A program made the position numbers and the translations under genes. From Cinclus cinclus (lineage: Eukaryota; Chordata; Aves; Passeriformes; Cinclidae): a stretch of DNA of 64,000 bases. Position 1 is the first letter of the stretch, and each line of letters begins with the position of its first letter. The stretch covers positions 59,071,158 through 59,135,157 of the forward strand of contig NC_085049.1 of the NCBI RefSeq assembly GCF_963662255.1, in the 5' to 3' direction. Of the stretch, positions 1 to 11,405 are shown in pieces. The notes beneath the pieces were generated by a model. That model was not told the origin of the DNA and did not search any database. It was given only the letters and a program-made list of their open reading frames with translations.

Positions 1-8
1 GTCTTCAG

Positions 9-192
9 GTTCACCAAACCCCAAGCAGAACTGTATCAAGCTGTCCTGGATATCCAGAAGTCCTGCTTGAGCCTCTGCTCTCCTGGCATGAGTCTGGAGA
101 ATATCTACAGCCTCATGCTGAGCCTTATTGGACAGAAGCTGAAAGACTTGGGTGTCCTGGAGAGCAGCATCACTGACAGCCATTTCTTCAAG
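9..192 (+). CDS. XPNPEP3: XPNPEP3 coding exon (antepenultimate)
   Basis: The window opens in the tail of an intron (pyrimidine-rich, ending in AG at 7-8). The first base of the exon completes an arginine codon begun in the previous exon. The exon reads on through [19 protein letters not shown] and [18 protein letters not shown] to HFFK. It ends in phase 0 at AAG, followed by the donor GTACTT. Bases 1-8 do not fit the family protein if translated, so they are called intron. Confidence 0.93.
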
Positions 193-2748
193 GTACTTCA
201 AGTTCTTTTTACTCTAGTTTACCTCTGTTTACTCTAGTTTACTAGAGTAATTTACTAGTAATTTACTCGTATAAATCCTGATTGCTTTATCCTTGGGTAG
301 TTTTAGGGCTTTAATTTGGGTCAGAAATGTGGTTTCAGGATGTCTCTTCTAATTGCTGTTACATGGTGCTTTAATTCATGTTGTGGGCTGGTCTCAGCAC
401 AGGAATGAATGTCTCTGGTTGGGCTTGGTTGAATCCAAGATGCGTTTCAACCGTTTGGTGCACAATTGGGTCTGAAGTAATCCCCAGTCTTACATGCACA
501 CAGTGTGAATAGTTATTCCTTGGCTCTTGCTGTTTTGCTCTGCAGGTCCATTCCCATTGCTCTGCACTATTTGCCAGGGCAGAAACAGCCTTACAGAACA
601 GTCTGAAGGGAACTACAAGCACATGGGCACTAACACAAGATTCTGGGTCCAGGGTTGACTGCAGGCAGTTATTTGTACTTTTGTGGTCTGTTTGACATCA
701 CATAAATCTGCAGTGCCACCAAAAGATGCAGCCTAGTTTCAGTCATTCCACCTGCTGCCTCTTCCTCACCATTTTGTGTTAGTACTGGGATTCACGGAGC
801 TACCTGGTGAACAAGACCAGGAAACTGGTCTGCCTTAGCGCTGAACCCGCAGATAAATAGGATTGGTTTGCAGTTAGAGAAGTTTATCCGGTCACTCTCA
901 CTGCGGAGCTGCCTGATTGCTGATGCCAGTACTGCAAAGATGGCGGAACCAGGTGACGGCATTACGGCTTTTGGCGGCCGGACAGGTTCCTGCCGGGTTT
1001 AGTTGCGCTCGGTGCCGGTGCCATGGCAGCCCCGGCTGCCGCCGGCGGACGGAGCGTGTCGTGCCGGATTCTCCCGGCAGGTGGAAGCACAGCCAGGCGG
1101 GAGCAGCGCCTGCAGCTCAGTCCCCTGGGAATGAGGAGCGTGGAGCAGGGAGGAGTTCTCGCTGATTGCTGCTTTGGAGGGAGGGAGTTTAGGATGGTGG
1201 GGGGGTGGGGGGGGGGGGAGGCGGTGTCCGTGCCTTGTAGAGACGGATTAAAATCATGCTGTAGCTACTGAACGAAATCAGTACAGCTGTGCATAGAGAC
1301 CGCTTTCACAGCCCAGAGCAGTTGTATCTGCTGCTGTCAGTTGTGAAGGTCTGCTGATGGGAGTTGTGCAGGGCTTGGATGTTTAAGGGATAAAAAGGGC
1401 TGAGCAGCAAAGCTCAGAGATTTGCAAATTGACATTTTGCCTGACATGCTGACATGGTGATGGGTTTGGGCTGTTGTTTTCAGTGCAGGGGAAAGGCAAT
1501 CTGCAATGTGCTCATAATAGGTACTGGTGGGTTTTAAGGGCCATCCAGTTCTAGTAAATGGAAGGCAGGCCCTGGTGACCTTGGTATGGTAGTAAGACTG
1601 CTAGTTAAGCACGTAACTGTTCTGTCTCTTTTCTCTATCTGTCTTCTCTTAGGCTGTTCGAAAGTACTGCCCTCATCATGTGGGCCATTACTTGGGCATG
1701 GATGTTCATGATACCCCAGATATATCCCGATCGCTCCCGTTCCAGCCAGGCATGGTGATAACCATTGAACCAGGTAAAAGCAGTCAGTGGTGGACAAAAA
1801 CATGTAACACTGAGGGTAACAGTATTGCCTTTCAATAATTAGCTGGTCCTGCAGACCAAAGCATTCAGATCCTTTCTGGTGAAGCTGGAAACTATAGCAG
1901 TATTGGAAAGCCTTAAGTTATTCCCCTCTCAAAGTTCATGACAGTCTCAGAAAACCCTATTTCCTTCCCAAACATAGCCACAGTAACACATAGTGGGAGT
2001 AAACTCAGGAAGTGGAATAGTGTAGAGCTCGGGCTGTGCAGCATAGGTGAACTGCAGTGCAGAAATCAGGGTTGATTCACTTGTGCTGTGTTCTGTGTTC
2101 TTGCCACTGAACTTCTAGCAGTCACTGGTAATGTCTCAAGTATTGCAGTTTGCAGTTATAGGGTTTCACAACTTAGCTTTGCAAATTAGGCATACTGTGA
2201 GGAATCTTTCTTTCTCCTTGTCACTAGATTTGGGGCTGTCAGCTGGAAACTTATATTTAATGCTTGCCTCTTCTCTCTCTGTTCAGAACATTGTTAAAGA
2301 CATCATTGTGAATGTAACACTGAGAGCAAGAAGTGTGAAAAGGCCAGATGTAACTATGGAAGTTTTTATTAATGTGCTGATATCTGTAGGCACAGAGGGA
2401 CACTTCCCATTCTTTGCCCACCAACAGCCATGAGTGAGAAGAGAGTAACTTGCCGTATTAATAATTCTCAGAATCAAACACATTATGTTGCTGAAAGTCC
2501 AACCCTGCTCTCCTGGTAGTGCAGTGAGGGAAAGGTGGTTCTGGAGAGTGTGGTGTATTCTAATTTGCTTTCTTCTTTCAGGCATTTATATCCCTGAGGA
2601 TGATGTGAGTGCTCCGGAGAGGTTTCGTGGCATTGGTGTGCGCATTGAGGATGATGTTGTGATAACAGAGGATGCACCTCTTGTCTTGTCTGCTGACTGT
2701 CCCAAGGATATCTACCACATCGAGCAGATCTGTGGCCACAGCTCATGA
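9..2748 (+). CDS. XPNPEP3: XPNPEP3, C-terminal part (three last coding exons; 5' part lies outside the window)
   Basis: Xaa-Pro aminopeptidase 3 is a metal-dependent M24-family (pita-bread fold) peptidase that removes N-terminal residues preceding proline, mainly in mitochondria. Coding exons are 9-192, 1653-1773 and 2582-2748, joined in phase with GT/AG introns. The joined product covers the C-terminal half of the catalytic domain. The conserved [13 protein letters not shown] segment (metal-binding and catalytic histidines) is in the second exon. TIEPG, with a metal-binding glutamate, spans the second junction, and RIEDD, with the last metal-ligand glutamate, is in the third exon. The two aspartate ligands must lie upstream of the window. 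The reading frame ends with [10 protein letters not shown] and TGA, close to the human C terminus as I recall it. No frameshift or premature stop is seen. Downstream synteny with RBX1 and EP300 supports orthology. Confidence 0.95.
193..1652 (+). other. XPNPEP3 intron containing a CpG-rich island
   Basis: The intron runs from a GTACTT donor to a TCTTCTCTTAG acceptor. Just after the donor (about 207-270) there is a short run of imperfect TTTACTCTAG-like repeats. Bases about 900-1260 are strongly CpG-rich, unlike the rest of the intron, and are described separately. The remainder shows nothing I recognise. Confidence 0.85.
900..1260 (+). promoter_or_regulatory. Intronic CpG island with promoter-like features
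   Basis: About 20 CpG dinucleotides fall in roughly 150 bases around 940-1110, inside an otherwise CpG-poor intron. A YY1-type AAAGATGGCGG element is at 936-946. This motif is typical of sites just downstream of CpG-island transcription starts and here points along +. Two ATGs, at 940 and 1023 (the latter in a GCCATGGC context), are each followed by a donor-like AG/GT, at 953 and 1081. The G-rich tail (1199-1218) could form a quadruplex. No known gene starts here to my knowledge. An alternative XPNPEP3 start, a nested non-coding RNA, or a relic of an inserted promoter are all possible. Confidence 0.5.
1653..1773 (+). CDS. XPNPEP3: XPNPEP3 coding exon (penultimate)
   Basis: A phase-0 start follows the TCTTCTCTTAG acceptor. 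The exon encodes [20 protein letters not shown], then the proline- and serine-rich loop, then GMVITIEP. It ends one base into the glycine codon, before the donor GTAAAAG. It carries the active-site histidines and one metal-binding glutamate of the M24 fold. Confidence 0.95.
1774..2581 (+). other. Last XPNPEP3 intron
   Basis: The intron starts with GTAAAAG and ends with TTCTTCTTTCAG. I see no gene or recognisable repeat in it. Confidence 0.9.
2582..2748 (+). CDS. XPNPEP3: XPNPEP3 last coding exon
   Basis: The exon completes the split glycine codon and continues [20 protein letters not shown], then [20 protein letters not shown], to [10 protein letters not shown] and TGA at 2746-2748. The RIEDD glutamate is the last metal ligand of the family. 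Length and C terminus agree with the vertebrate family as I recall it. Confidence 0.95.
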
Positions 2749-4540
2749 TGCCCCTTCTCTGCCTCTTTCATCCTCCTTGGGAGACTCAGCCCTGCAGGGA
2801 TGCAGATCCTTTAGCTGGCTGTAGTTGTCAAGTGATGGAAGGCATGGACAGTTGATGGCTGTTTCCATGACTGGGACTGGACGTTGGAACACAAAGGGCT
2901 TGGGTACTGAGGGATGAAAAAACAAATTAACCTTTTCTGTGTGCAATTTTCTTCTGATTTGTGCTGATGTTGAACTGTTGTATGATGTGGGAGTGGATTC
3001 ATCCCTCTGCTGTGTGGATCCATATGTTCTGGGCCCCTTAGGAGGGGTTGAATTTTGTCAGTGCCACCAGATGCATGGTTACAACAGCAGAGACCAAGGC
3101 CCCCTTTTTTCCCCTTAGGAGCAGTTTCATAATAGTCAGATTTTTAAAATGAGGCTTTTATAAATGCTGTCTTGGGATAAGAAAGTGTCAGCTTGAATTT
3201 TATAGAAACATGTAAGGAGAGAGTCTGGTAGTCAGGAAGATGGGTTTGGTGGAGATGTAGTTGTATCTGAAGCCCATGGAGAATTATTTTAATATTTTAA
3301 GGATAAGGATGTGTTTAGGCCCTGTCCAGGCATATGCAAAACAGGCCTGCAGCAGGGAAAAGCACCTTTCAGCTTTCAGTTTATTGGAGTGTTTGGTAAT
3401 TTCAAAAAGTTCAAATAGGGCTCAGAAGGTTAGACATATCTATTCTTGCTGTCTTCCACATTCCCTTCCTTTTGTTCCAAAGGTCCATTCCTTTTTTCTG
3501 CTCTGAGTCCTTCTTTGCCCTAGGAAGCAGGGCCATGGGCCATGTTGATTATGCTGGACTCCACTGGTGAGCTGTTGGTTGTCACCCAGATGTGAGGTGT
3601 CTAGTTCTGGGACAGTCACAGCACCTTTCTGGCTTATGCTTGCTGCATGCAATAAGTGCCAGCAACTTCAGCAGTGTGGTTTTGAAGAGTCTGCCCTATG
3701 GCAAGTGTAAAGTCTTTGCATGGCTTTTATATGGAATTAATTGGAATTAAAAGTAATTCTTCTTTTCTGAACTTGGAGGGCATGATAAGAGCTGACTTTT
3801 GGGTTTTTCCAAGTGCTCTGATAATATTTTTGAAGCAGCTGCAAATGTCACTGAGGCTAGGCTGGATGGAGGAGTAAAGAGAGAGTTTTCTGCCCTGAAC
3901 ATCAGCCTACCACCCAGGCCATTGTATGCCATAGTAAATACACCTACTTAAAGCAAGCACAGCATCTATGTATTTACTGAAATACTTGGACAATCAGCTA
4001 TTTAACATGTCTGAAAAATACCTCTCATCAGAGCGTGTCCTGTTATTTACACTTGCTGTTGCATCACCTTACTTCCTTTCTTATGGTAGCTTTCAGTGCT
4101 CTTCATCTGTTACTCTAAATTTTCCTTCTCCTGTCTTCCTAGATTGTCTGGTTTTGGTGCACTATGTCACTGCTTTCTAATCCATTTTACTTTCTTATCA
4201 ACATTACTGCCTCTTCTCCAGCTTGGCCTAATTCCACACAGTGGTTGTAGCCAGAAGCATGTGGAGAAGGTGGCCAGGGTTCTGGAGTTTGATGTCTGGC
4301 TCTTCTGTTGTGTAATGTCTAGAAAAAGCTGCACTTTTTTTTCCTTTTTATTTCCCCCCTCTTTTTTTCTGTATTTCACTTAGTGAAGGCTAAGTGGGAA
4401 GTGTCTTGCATCTCTCATTGCATTTAACATGAGCTGGGTGCATGCACTGAGGTTTGAATTTTGGCACCTGAAAGGCAAGACATGCCATAATTTTATTTTC
4501 TAAACATGACAAAAATAAATGCTTTTACAGGGTTTAGTGT
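2749..4540 (+). other. XPNPEP3 3' UTR (extent uncertain)
   Basis: This is AT-rich sequence downstream of the stop codon without coding potential. Candidate polyadenylation signals are ATTAAA at 3746-3751, AATAAA at 4514-4519 and AATAAA at 4918-4923. No canonical AATAAA is seen closer to the stop. The end given assumes the 4514 signal. The true end could be nearer or farther. Confidence 0.4.
4514..4519 (+). terminator. Candidate XPNPEP3 polyadenylation signal (AATAAA)
   Basis: This is the first canonical AATAAA hexamer downstream of the XPNPEP3 stop, followed by a GT-rich stretch near 4535-4550. A second AATAAA at 4918-4923 and an ATTAAA at 3746-3751 are alternatives. Which one is used cannot be told from sequence alone. 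Confidence 0.35.
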
Positions 4541-7500
4541 ATCATGTTTCACCTGTTTAAGAGTATCTGATAATCTCTGATGGCAGTGCTTGTTAAATAC
4601 TCCTGTGTTGCAGTGATAGCTACAGCCTAATATGTTAGAAGAGAGGCTTCCTAAGTATGAACACAGACCTAGACCTGATGAATACTTTTGATGTTGTTCT
4701 GATCTGTAATACATTTGTTCCAATTACACCTGTTAGAGCCACATCAGCTGGGCCAAATCTTGGAGATTTTGGAACTATGTAAGCAGCTTAAAATAACATT
4801 AATCTGAGAGATACATGTGTGGTCTGATCTGCACATCTACACATGTATCTAACAGAGTTAATAATGGTACTTACTATAAATGAGCCTTTAAAATGCATAT
4901 ATACAAATTATTTTTAAAATAAAACAATTTGTAGAAAGCAATTTCTCAATTACTTACCATCAAGTTGCATGTTGTTGAATAGATATACACACCTCCAAAA
5001 ACAGCATTATTTTTCAGAGAGATTTATAAATTGTGTGTGACCTGTCTTGGACTTGAAATAACATTGTGAAATGTAGGCACACACTAATTTCTATTCCTCT
5101 CAGGAAAATCCTGCAACTTGTAAACACCAGTAGATCTTAGGAATGGTGTGGATGAATGTTTCTGTTGCTAAATAAGTGTTTGTGACTCTGCTGAGTGGAA
5201 AGTAATGGATTTGCTAGGGCTGCTGACTGTATCTGATTTAGGCCATGCATATTCTGTAATTCCTCCATTGTGTTAAGCCATTTTTCCAGCATAAATTGCT
5301 GCTGGTTTCAATCTCTTGTTCCATGTAAAGGGTGCATTTTGCAGAAGGTATTAAATCCAGTGAACCTAAATTTTTGAAGGCTTTTCCTCACTTGTTGCAG
5401 AGATGAGTAATCTGTGACCCACACAGATGCTGTGTCCCTTGCAAACAACCAAATGCTTGAACATTTTACACAACTTTCATCAAGAAACCCTAAAGAGCTT
5501 GGTTCTCTGGCTGCCAGCACAGCACATACCTGTGATGTATCTCCCCTGTTGCTGATCCCATCTTGCCAGACCGTCTGCTTCTGCCACAGAAGAGATTCCT
5601 CACTCCAGCCACTTGGGTGCAGGAGCAGCTGTCGGTGGCACAAGTCGACGGCTGCTTGATGAGCGCATTGGTGGGATCATGGGAAGTGAAAGAGAAATTG
5701 AGGTATACACAAGTTCCCGTGGGGAGAGTTTCTATTTCATGTGGCACAGGTCTTAAGGACATCGGAGTATGAGAGAAAATGGGAGCCATCCATCCCTATG
5801 GAGAAGCTGCTTTGCTTCCAGAGGAACCCTGAGAGGCTTTTGGCTTTCCCACTTCACCTTCTAGCAGGGGATTGCTTTGCCTTGCAGAGAACTAGTAAAG
5901 TCCTGTTGCTAAATACAGTCTGAGCAGAGGTACCAATTTGCAGATTTGCTTCTGTCATTGGAGTGGAACGAAATTTGACATTTAACACAATTTGGCATTC
6001 TACCTCTATGGGGAAAAGTACAGTATGCCTTTCCTAAAATTGCATTCATTATTTTGTGAAGGAACACAGTGTAGGAAGTAGCAAACTAAGGTAGCACAGT
6101 AAAGAGAATGGAGAGTTTTGAGACTGTACAAGGCAGTAAGAGAAGAATCAGGAGAAGGTTATGATTTGGAGCTGCAGGGATGTGTGCCAGGGGGATGGGA
6201 GAGCAAGGAGGGGAACAACAGGGTATAAACTAGCTATTCAGTATGATGTCAGAATGGTGCAATAGCTCCAGAAAACTGGTTATGCTGTTTCATAACCCTG
6301 ATTGATTTGTCCTACTCAGTAGGGAGGAACAAAATAGTCAGATTGTATTGATGAACTTGGTCTTCACAGTTAGTTTAATTATTTCTTTTAAAAATCAATA
6401 GAATTTTCATATGAGAAAGTTTTATGAAGTTTCAGGTTATTGATTATGTGTCATATTTCAAATAATGTGAAGGGAAAAAAGTATGTTTCTAGGCAAAATC
6501 TTCATTATGATGGAGGGAGTAAGGCTGAGGTTACATGCTCTTATGCTATCCAAATTACTGCTGTGGAAATTGAGTAATTACTCTCAGGAGAAATACCATA
6601 AGGTGAAAAGAGTTTGGGTTAAACTTGGGAAAAATCTGTATGAGATAAATGACAAAAATATTTTAATTGTGATATTTAATACTTTATGTAATTGGATAGC
6701 AAAACTCTGCACTGACATAAATTAATGGTTTTAAATTTCTTTTAAACTGAGTTGTCCAGAAGCCTGTACAGGCATCTCTTTATTAGTATGCAGCTATAAA
6801 GTGCACTTAAGTTTACAATTCTGACATCATTACAGTACATCTGTTAAATATGCCCCCTACATGTGTCCACAGCCTCCACTTCATTAAAAATTATCATTTG
6901 GACACTGTCACAGTGCTGGCTCTAGGAGATGGTCTATAAAATTCACTGTATTTAAGAGATATAACGATAAATTACATTTTAAAGCAGTATTTATAATTGA
7001 AATGGGCAGTGAGGCACCATGGGCTCAGTGACACTCAATTTCAACTCCTTTCTCCTTCTCAGTTTGTCTTGCTGCCTTAACTGCCTGGCAGCCCTGAGCC
7101 TTCTTCCCTAGCAGCAAGAGGAGCAATGAACCCCTGTCCTCCTGGGACATCTTATGCCTCAGCCTACCTGGTTGTTTCTCTGAAGCACCACCCAATATTT
7201 GGCTAATCAAAACCAGGCTTTTCAGAAAATGGGCAGAAAGGAACAAGGAAGAATTTCCAGCTCCTCCATGAGTGTATTACCTTCATTTGCTGACTCATAC
7301 TATGTATGACTTTTTAACAACCATGACAGAGTTATCCATTAACAATGGCAAAGGAAAAAAAAATCCTGTCTGGGTAAGCCTGACAATGAGATTTTTAAAC
7401 AAAGAAAAAGTTAATAAGCAAGCTGGTTCTAGACCCAGAAGTGAGAATGTCTACTATAGGCTTCAATATGTTCTTCCACAGGGGTGCTGGGGAAACAGGT

Positions 7501-7785
7501 AGCAATGCAGGAGCAATGTGCAGTCTTCTTTTGGGAGCTTTTTGCAGATGCTGGTCTCAGACATGCTGTGGTGGGGCAGAACTGACACTGGTTAAAGCTG
7601 TGCATTGTTTTTTTTCCTCCCAAGACCATAAAGAGCCTGTGGCTTTTTAAAGGAATCTCAGTTTTTCATAATTCAGGCAGAAATATCATGGTAGCACAGG
7701 CTCAGAACTCAAATGGTTCAACTAGTTGTTGGCATTCCAGTGAAAACTTCTAGAAATGCAGTTCTTTCCAGGGAAAGAGCTCACT

Positions 7786-7952
7786 GTTTTTGTTTTGGTT
7801 TGGTTTGGTTTTTTTTTTGTTTTTTTTTTTTTTTTTGTTTGGTTGGATTTTTTTGTGAGGTTTTTTTTGTTGTTGTTGTTGTTTTTTGGTGGTTGTTGTT
7901 GGTTGGTTGGTTTTGGGTTGTTTGTTTCTTTTTTTTTGTTTTTTGTTTTTTG
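7786..7952. repeat. T/G-only low-complexity tract
   Basis: Roughly 165 bases are made almost entirely of T and G on the + strand: long T runs broken by TTTGG, TTG and GGTTGGTTGG units. Open frames called across it on both strands are artefacts of composition. Confidence 0.9.
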
Positions 7953-10281
7953 CAAGTAAACCAGGCCAATATGGGCAATATTTTGTGAGAGGGAGAGAGG
8001 CTCTGTTTCTTTTTATTCCCAGCAGAGCAAGGCTTCTGCCTCTGTGTGCCTTTGGGATATTAATGCAAAATGGGATTGGCCACCGATCCAAGTTAAGATT
8101 ACATGATTTGACTCTTGTACCAGGAAATAGTTAGTAGATGTCAGGTAATCTCTTATGTGAATATTTTACTCAGGAAGTGCTTCAGGTTTGGGGATAATAT
8201 ACTTTGCTCTTTCAGTCTGCTATGCACAGAGACTGTATGTGTAACATACAACATCTGTTTTGCCTATGGGAGCTATAACGAGCACCTCTGTAATTAATAG
8301 TATTACATCTCCGTCATGAGCACCCAGCAAATTATTAGAGTCATTCAGAGGAAGCACAGCTGCTAATGGCACAGCAGGGGGTTGTGTTTGAGCTTTCTCT
8401 ACAGGCCTTGTTCCAGGCTACAAAACCTGGTTTTCCTGGTACTACCTATGAACACCCTTCCTTACCACCTCTTGGCAGAATGACCACTGTTATTGGGTGG
8501 CCTCTGCAAAGTTTGTGGTGGCATTTCTGTGCTGTTGTCCTAATATGTCATCAGGATCTGCTTAACAGTTTTAACATTGCTTCTTGGATAGACAAGATAC
8601 AGCATCAGGAAAGTTCTGCTGTGGAGCAAGGTCTGGTTGGCTCCTCACAAGCTGTGCCCTGGGTACATCAGCCCAGTTGCTTGTGTCCCCCTGTCCTCAG
8701 CCGGACAGAGAGACATGGCCCTATTGACAGCTCAGGAATGTCCTCACATCCCCATGCAGCTGCTCCTGTCAGAGGCCTTAATCTCCAAATGTTCTTCTTA
8801 CTCTCTTCCTCTTTTGGACTTGCAGAGGTACCAGTCTGGAACCAAAAGCTGTAGCCTCTGGTGTGCTTGTTGCACAGACCAATTGCCAGAATCCATATGG
8901 TGCCACTGACGCTCCTGTGATGCATTGCAGTATCTGGTACATCTATTGCTTTCTAATTTATGCTTTATCCTCTTCTTTTTTTTCCAGAAGATGAGCTATT
9001 TAACAGCTACATGGGTGTTACTGTGGTGACTGTAACCAGGCAAAACCATGCAGTTTGTACTGAGATAGTTTTACATTTGTGGACTTGGAGATGATTAAGA
9101 AATTTTTAAGGGCTTGTTGTGCTTTATTGGTCTTCTCTGAAGAACAGAGAGAGGTTTCTCATGAACTTTCAGTTACACACCATGAAGTAGAAGGGTATAA
9201 TTAATCTCCAAATGCACAAGTGTATTAATATCTATACACAAACATTTCATATTAGGCAAACAAATGTTATGACTTCTAGCTAGTTAGAGATTTAAAAGTT
9301 GTTTTCTCAAACTATAATTAAGATTGTTTAGATATTTGACTCTTCATTTCTTTGTGCTTTGTTTGTATTTCTTGTTATATTTAATTTTACCCTAGAATTT
9401 CCAAGGTTTATAATTCTTGGTGTTTGAATTAACGCATTATCTCTCTAATGTATTTTACTGTAAGTCACTGCCATATAGCCTTATCTTTGCTTCCATCTTC
9501 AGGGCTTTTTTTAACTTTTATAACATAATTTCCCTGCAGTATGAGGCTTTTTTGGGAGATGGCATTCTGTGATTCTCACCTGAGGAATGCCTTTGCAAAA
9601 AAGGTGAGAATGCGCTGTCTGGAAGATGTGACTATTACTCTTGAAGCTTAGAACTCAAAACTCTGTGAGTTTTGAACCCAAATGTACCATTTTAACTTAG
9701 GTTTTTAGGGATATAAAATTGAATGAGTATAGCAATTAATGGAAATTAGGATTGTAGAACAAACTTAAATTCCTAATAAACTGATAACTGTAAATTAATC
9801 TTAGCAATCAGACCTAACAGTTATTTTCCTCTAGTGTGCAAGTCTTTGGAATATTACTAAACTTTAATAATAAATTAGAAGACTGATAAACTGTTTCTCT
9901 AAGCTCATTTGAGACAAGAATTGCACCAAATGGCACATTTCTGAAGGACTCAATTTTTAAATGATTCATAAGCTAATAGAGGTCTGAGTTGAAATCCTCC
10001 ACAATATTGCCTATATTCTGTTAATAGAGTCACTGAATGAAAAAGTAGGAGGGAGATCTTCGATCAGGTAGTTTGAGCACCTTTCTATTACAGCCATTGC
10101 ATTTCACCTCCTCAGTTTAGTGCTGAGCCTGGTAGTTTTTGTGTGACAGCAGGAGATCCCTCAGTAAGGCATCAAGCCTTGTCAGAAGGCTTGTGAAGGT
10201 AGAAAGATAAGGTGGAGAATGGCTTCTTTCAGTCATCTGCTCCAGCTGTTAACCACCCTATCATCAAAAATCTATGCACTT

Positions 10282-10303
10282 CCCCCCCCCTCCCCCCCCT
10301 CCA
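10282..10303. repeat. C-rich homopolymer tract
   Basis: Two C runs of nine and eight bases separated by a single T, then a further CC. This is simple-sequence DNA. Confidence 0.85.
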
Positions 10304-10856
10304 AGAGGCATTATAGGGAGGATAAGGAGCTTTATATGTCTAAAGAACCTGCTTTGGGTTCAGTGTAGCCTTGACAGTGGAACTGTGACTGTACTTCTGT
10401 GAAAATGTCTACAATTGTGAAATTCATTCATTTCTGAGTCCACAGAGCTGTACAACAGGGCCATTCACAGTTTAAGGAGAAGGACAAAGAACCAGAGAGG
10501 AAAGAAGGGAAATGAGCAATGAAGAGACATATGTGTTGCATGACTCTCCTCTGATATAAATGATCTTGGATGTGTACAAACATGAAAAAGAAAATCCAGT
10601 CTTCTGGTAAATAGTGCCATCTCCTTTTTAATCTTTTTTTCCCCCTAGTACTTAACATAATCTTGGTATATTTAAAAAATTAAGTGTAATGATACAAAAG
10701 AGGCTGCAAAGTGACTCCTCTGGACCTGGATCCATACCACACTGCCAGCCCCTCTTTTTGCCATCATGTTTGTTACCTTAAAATAAGCAACTGTAGAGGG
10801 CAAAAACATTGTGCAGACATAGTATCTACAGTCTTCTCTTTTGTCCTAGGTTACAA

Positions 10857-11405
10857 TGTAAAGATGTGCCCAAAAGTATGTATTCTATCACCATCTGTTG
10901 AAACTAGGTGGGGGAGTGATTCTTATCTCTGTGGGAGATATCCTCTACTAATGGAACATTTGTTAAAACCAGGTGGGATAGTGTTCTTTATCTTTCCCAG
11001 GACCCATCCTTCCTCCAGAAAGATACCTTCTGTTAATGGGCCATTGAGTCCCACTGTATGACTGATAAAATTACATCATCCCATTGGGAGATGCTCCACC
11101 CAGGGGGAGGAGCCAAACCTTTCCCTCCTAGGAAAAAAACTGAGATTTGGAACACCAAGGCAGCCCTTACCCACTGGTTTCCAGAGGACAAGAGCTACCA
11201 GACCTTTCCACAGGATCACTGCTTCAACAAGACCACTTCATCTGGACCGCTACCACCACCCTAACTAGCAGGGTGTCAGGTTGTATTCTCACTCTGTCAG
11301 TGGCTTTTCTTTTGTACTATTGCATGTATTTTATTTTCTTTTTTTTTTTTCCTATTAAATTGCATTTCTTACTTGGAGTCTCTCACTGGTTTTGCTTTCA
11401 AACCA
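10857..11405 (+). mobile_element. Solo LTR of an endogenous retrovirus (passerine-type)
   Basis: About 549 bases run from TG (10857) to CA (11405). They are flanked by TTACAA (10851-10856) and TTACAC (11406-11411), which fits a 6-base target-site duplication with one change. The body contains phrases I recall from abundant songbird LTRs: the CCCATTGGGAGATGCTC segment near 11078-11094, the GGACAAGAGCTACCAGACC segment near 11187-11205, and the late T-rich part with an ATTAAA signal at 11354-11359. No retroviral genes lie beside it, so it is a solo LTR left by recombination. The family name is not assigned, and the age cannot be stated without a consensus. Confidence 0.75.

Larger units (their letters stand above)
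4541..10850. other. Intergenic region between XPNPEP3 and RBX1, first part
   Basis: AT-rich non-coding DNA. The longest open frame (8366-8854, +, 162 codons) resembles no family I know and has no splice or promoter context. The region holds a T/G-rich low-complexity tract (7786-7952) and a C-rich tract (10282-10303). I recognise no gene. Confidence 0.7.

Noticed and set aside
1..8. Bases before the first XPNPEP3 exon read as coding (Val-Phe-Arg)
   Set aside because: The translation does not fit the family, whereas a pyrimidine-rich AG acceptor does.
7750..8091. Asn/Lys/Gln-rich and Phe/Val-rich frames across the T/G tract
   Set aside because: Pure products of low-complexity DNA.
8366..8854. 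162-codon plus-strand open frame in the XPNPEP3-RBX1 interval
   Set aside because: Longest frame in AT-moderate DNA, but no recognisable domain, no promoter or exon context, and other frames overlap it.
9568..9582. ATTCTGTGATTCT resembling a CR1 terminal octamer
   Set aside because: No CR1 3' UTR sequence precedes it. A short chance match is more likely.
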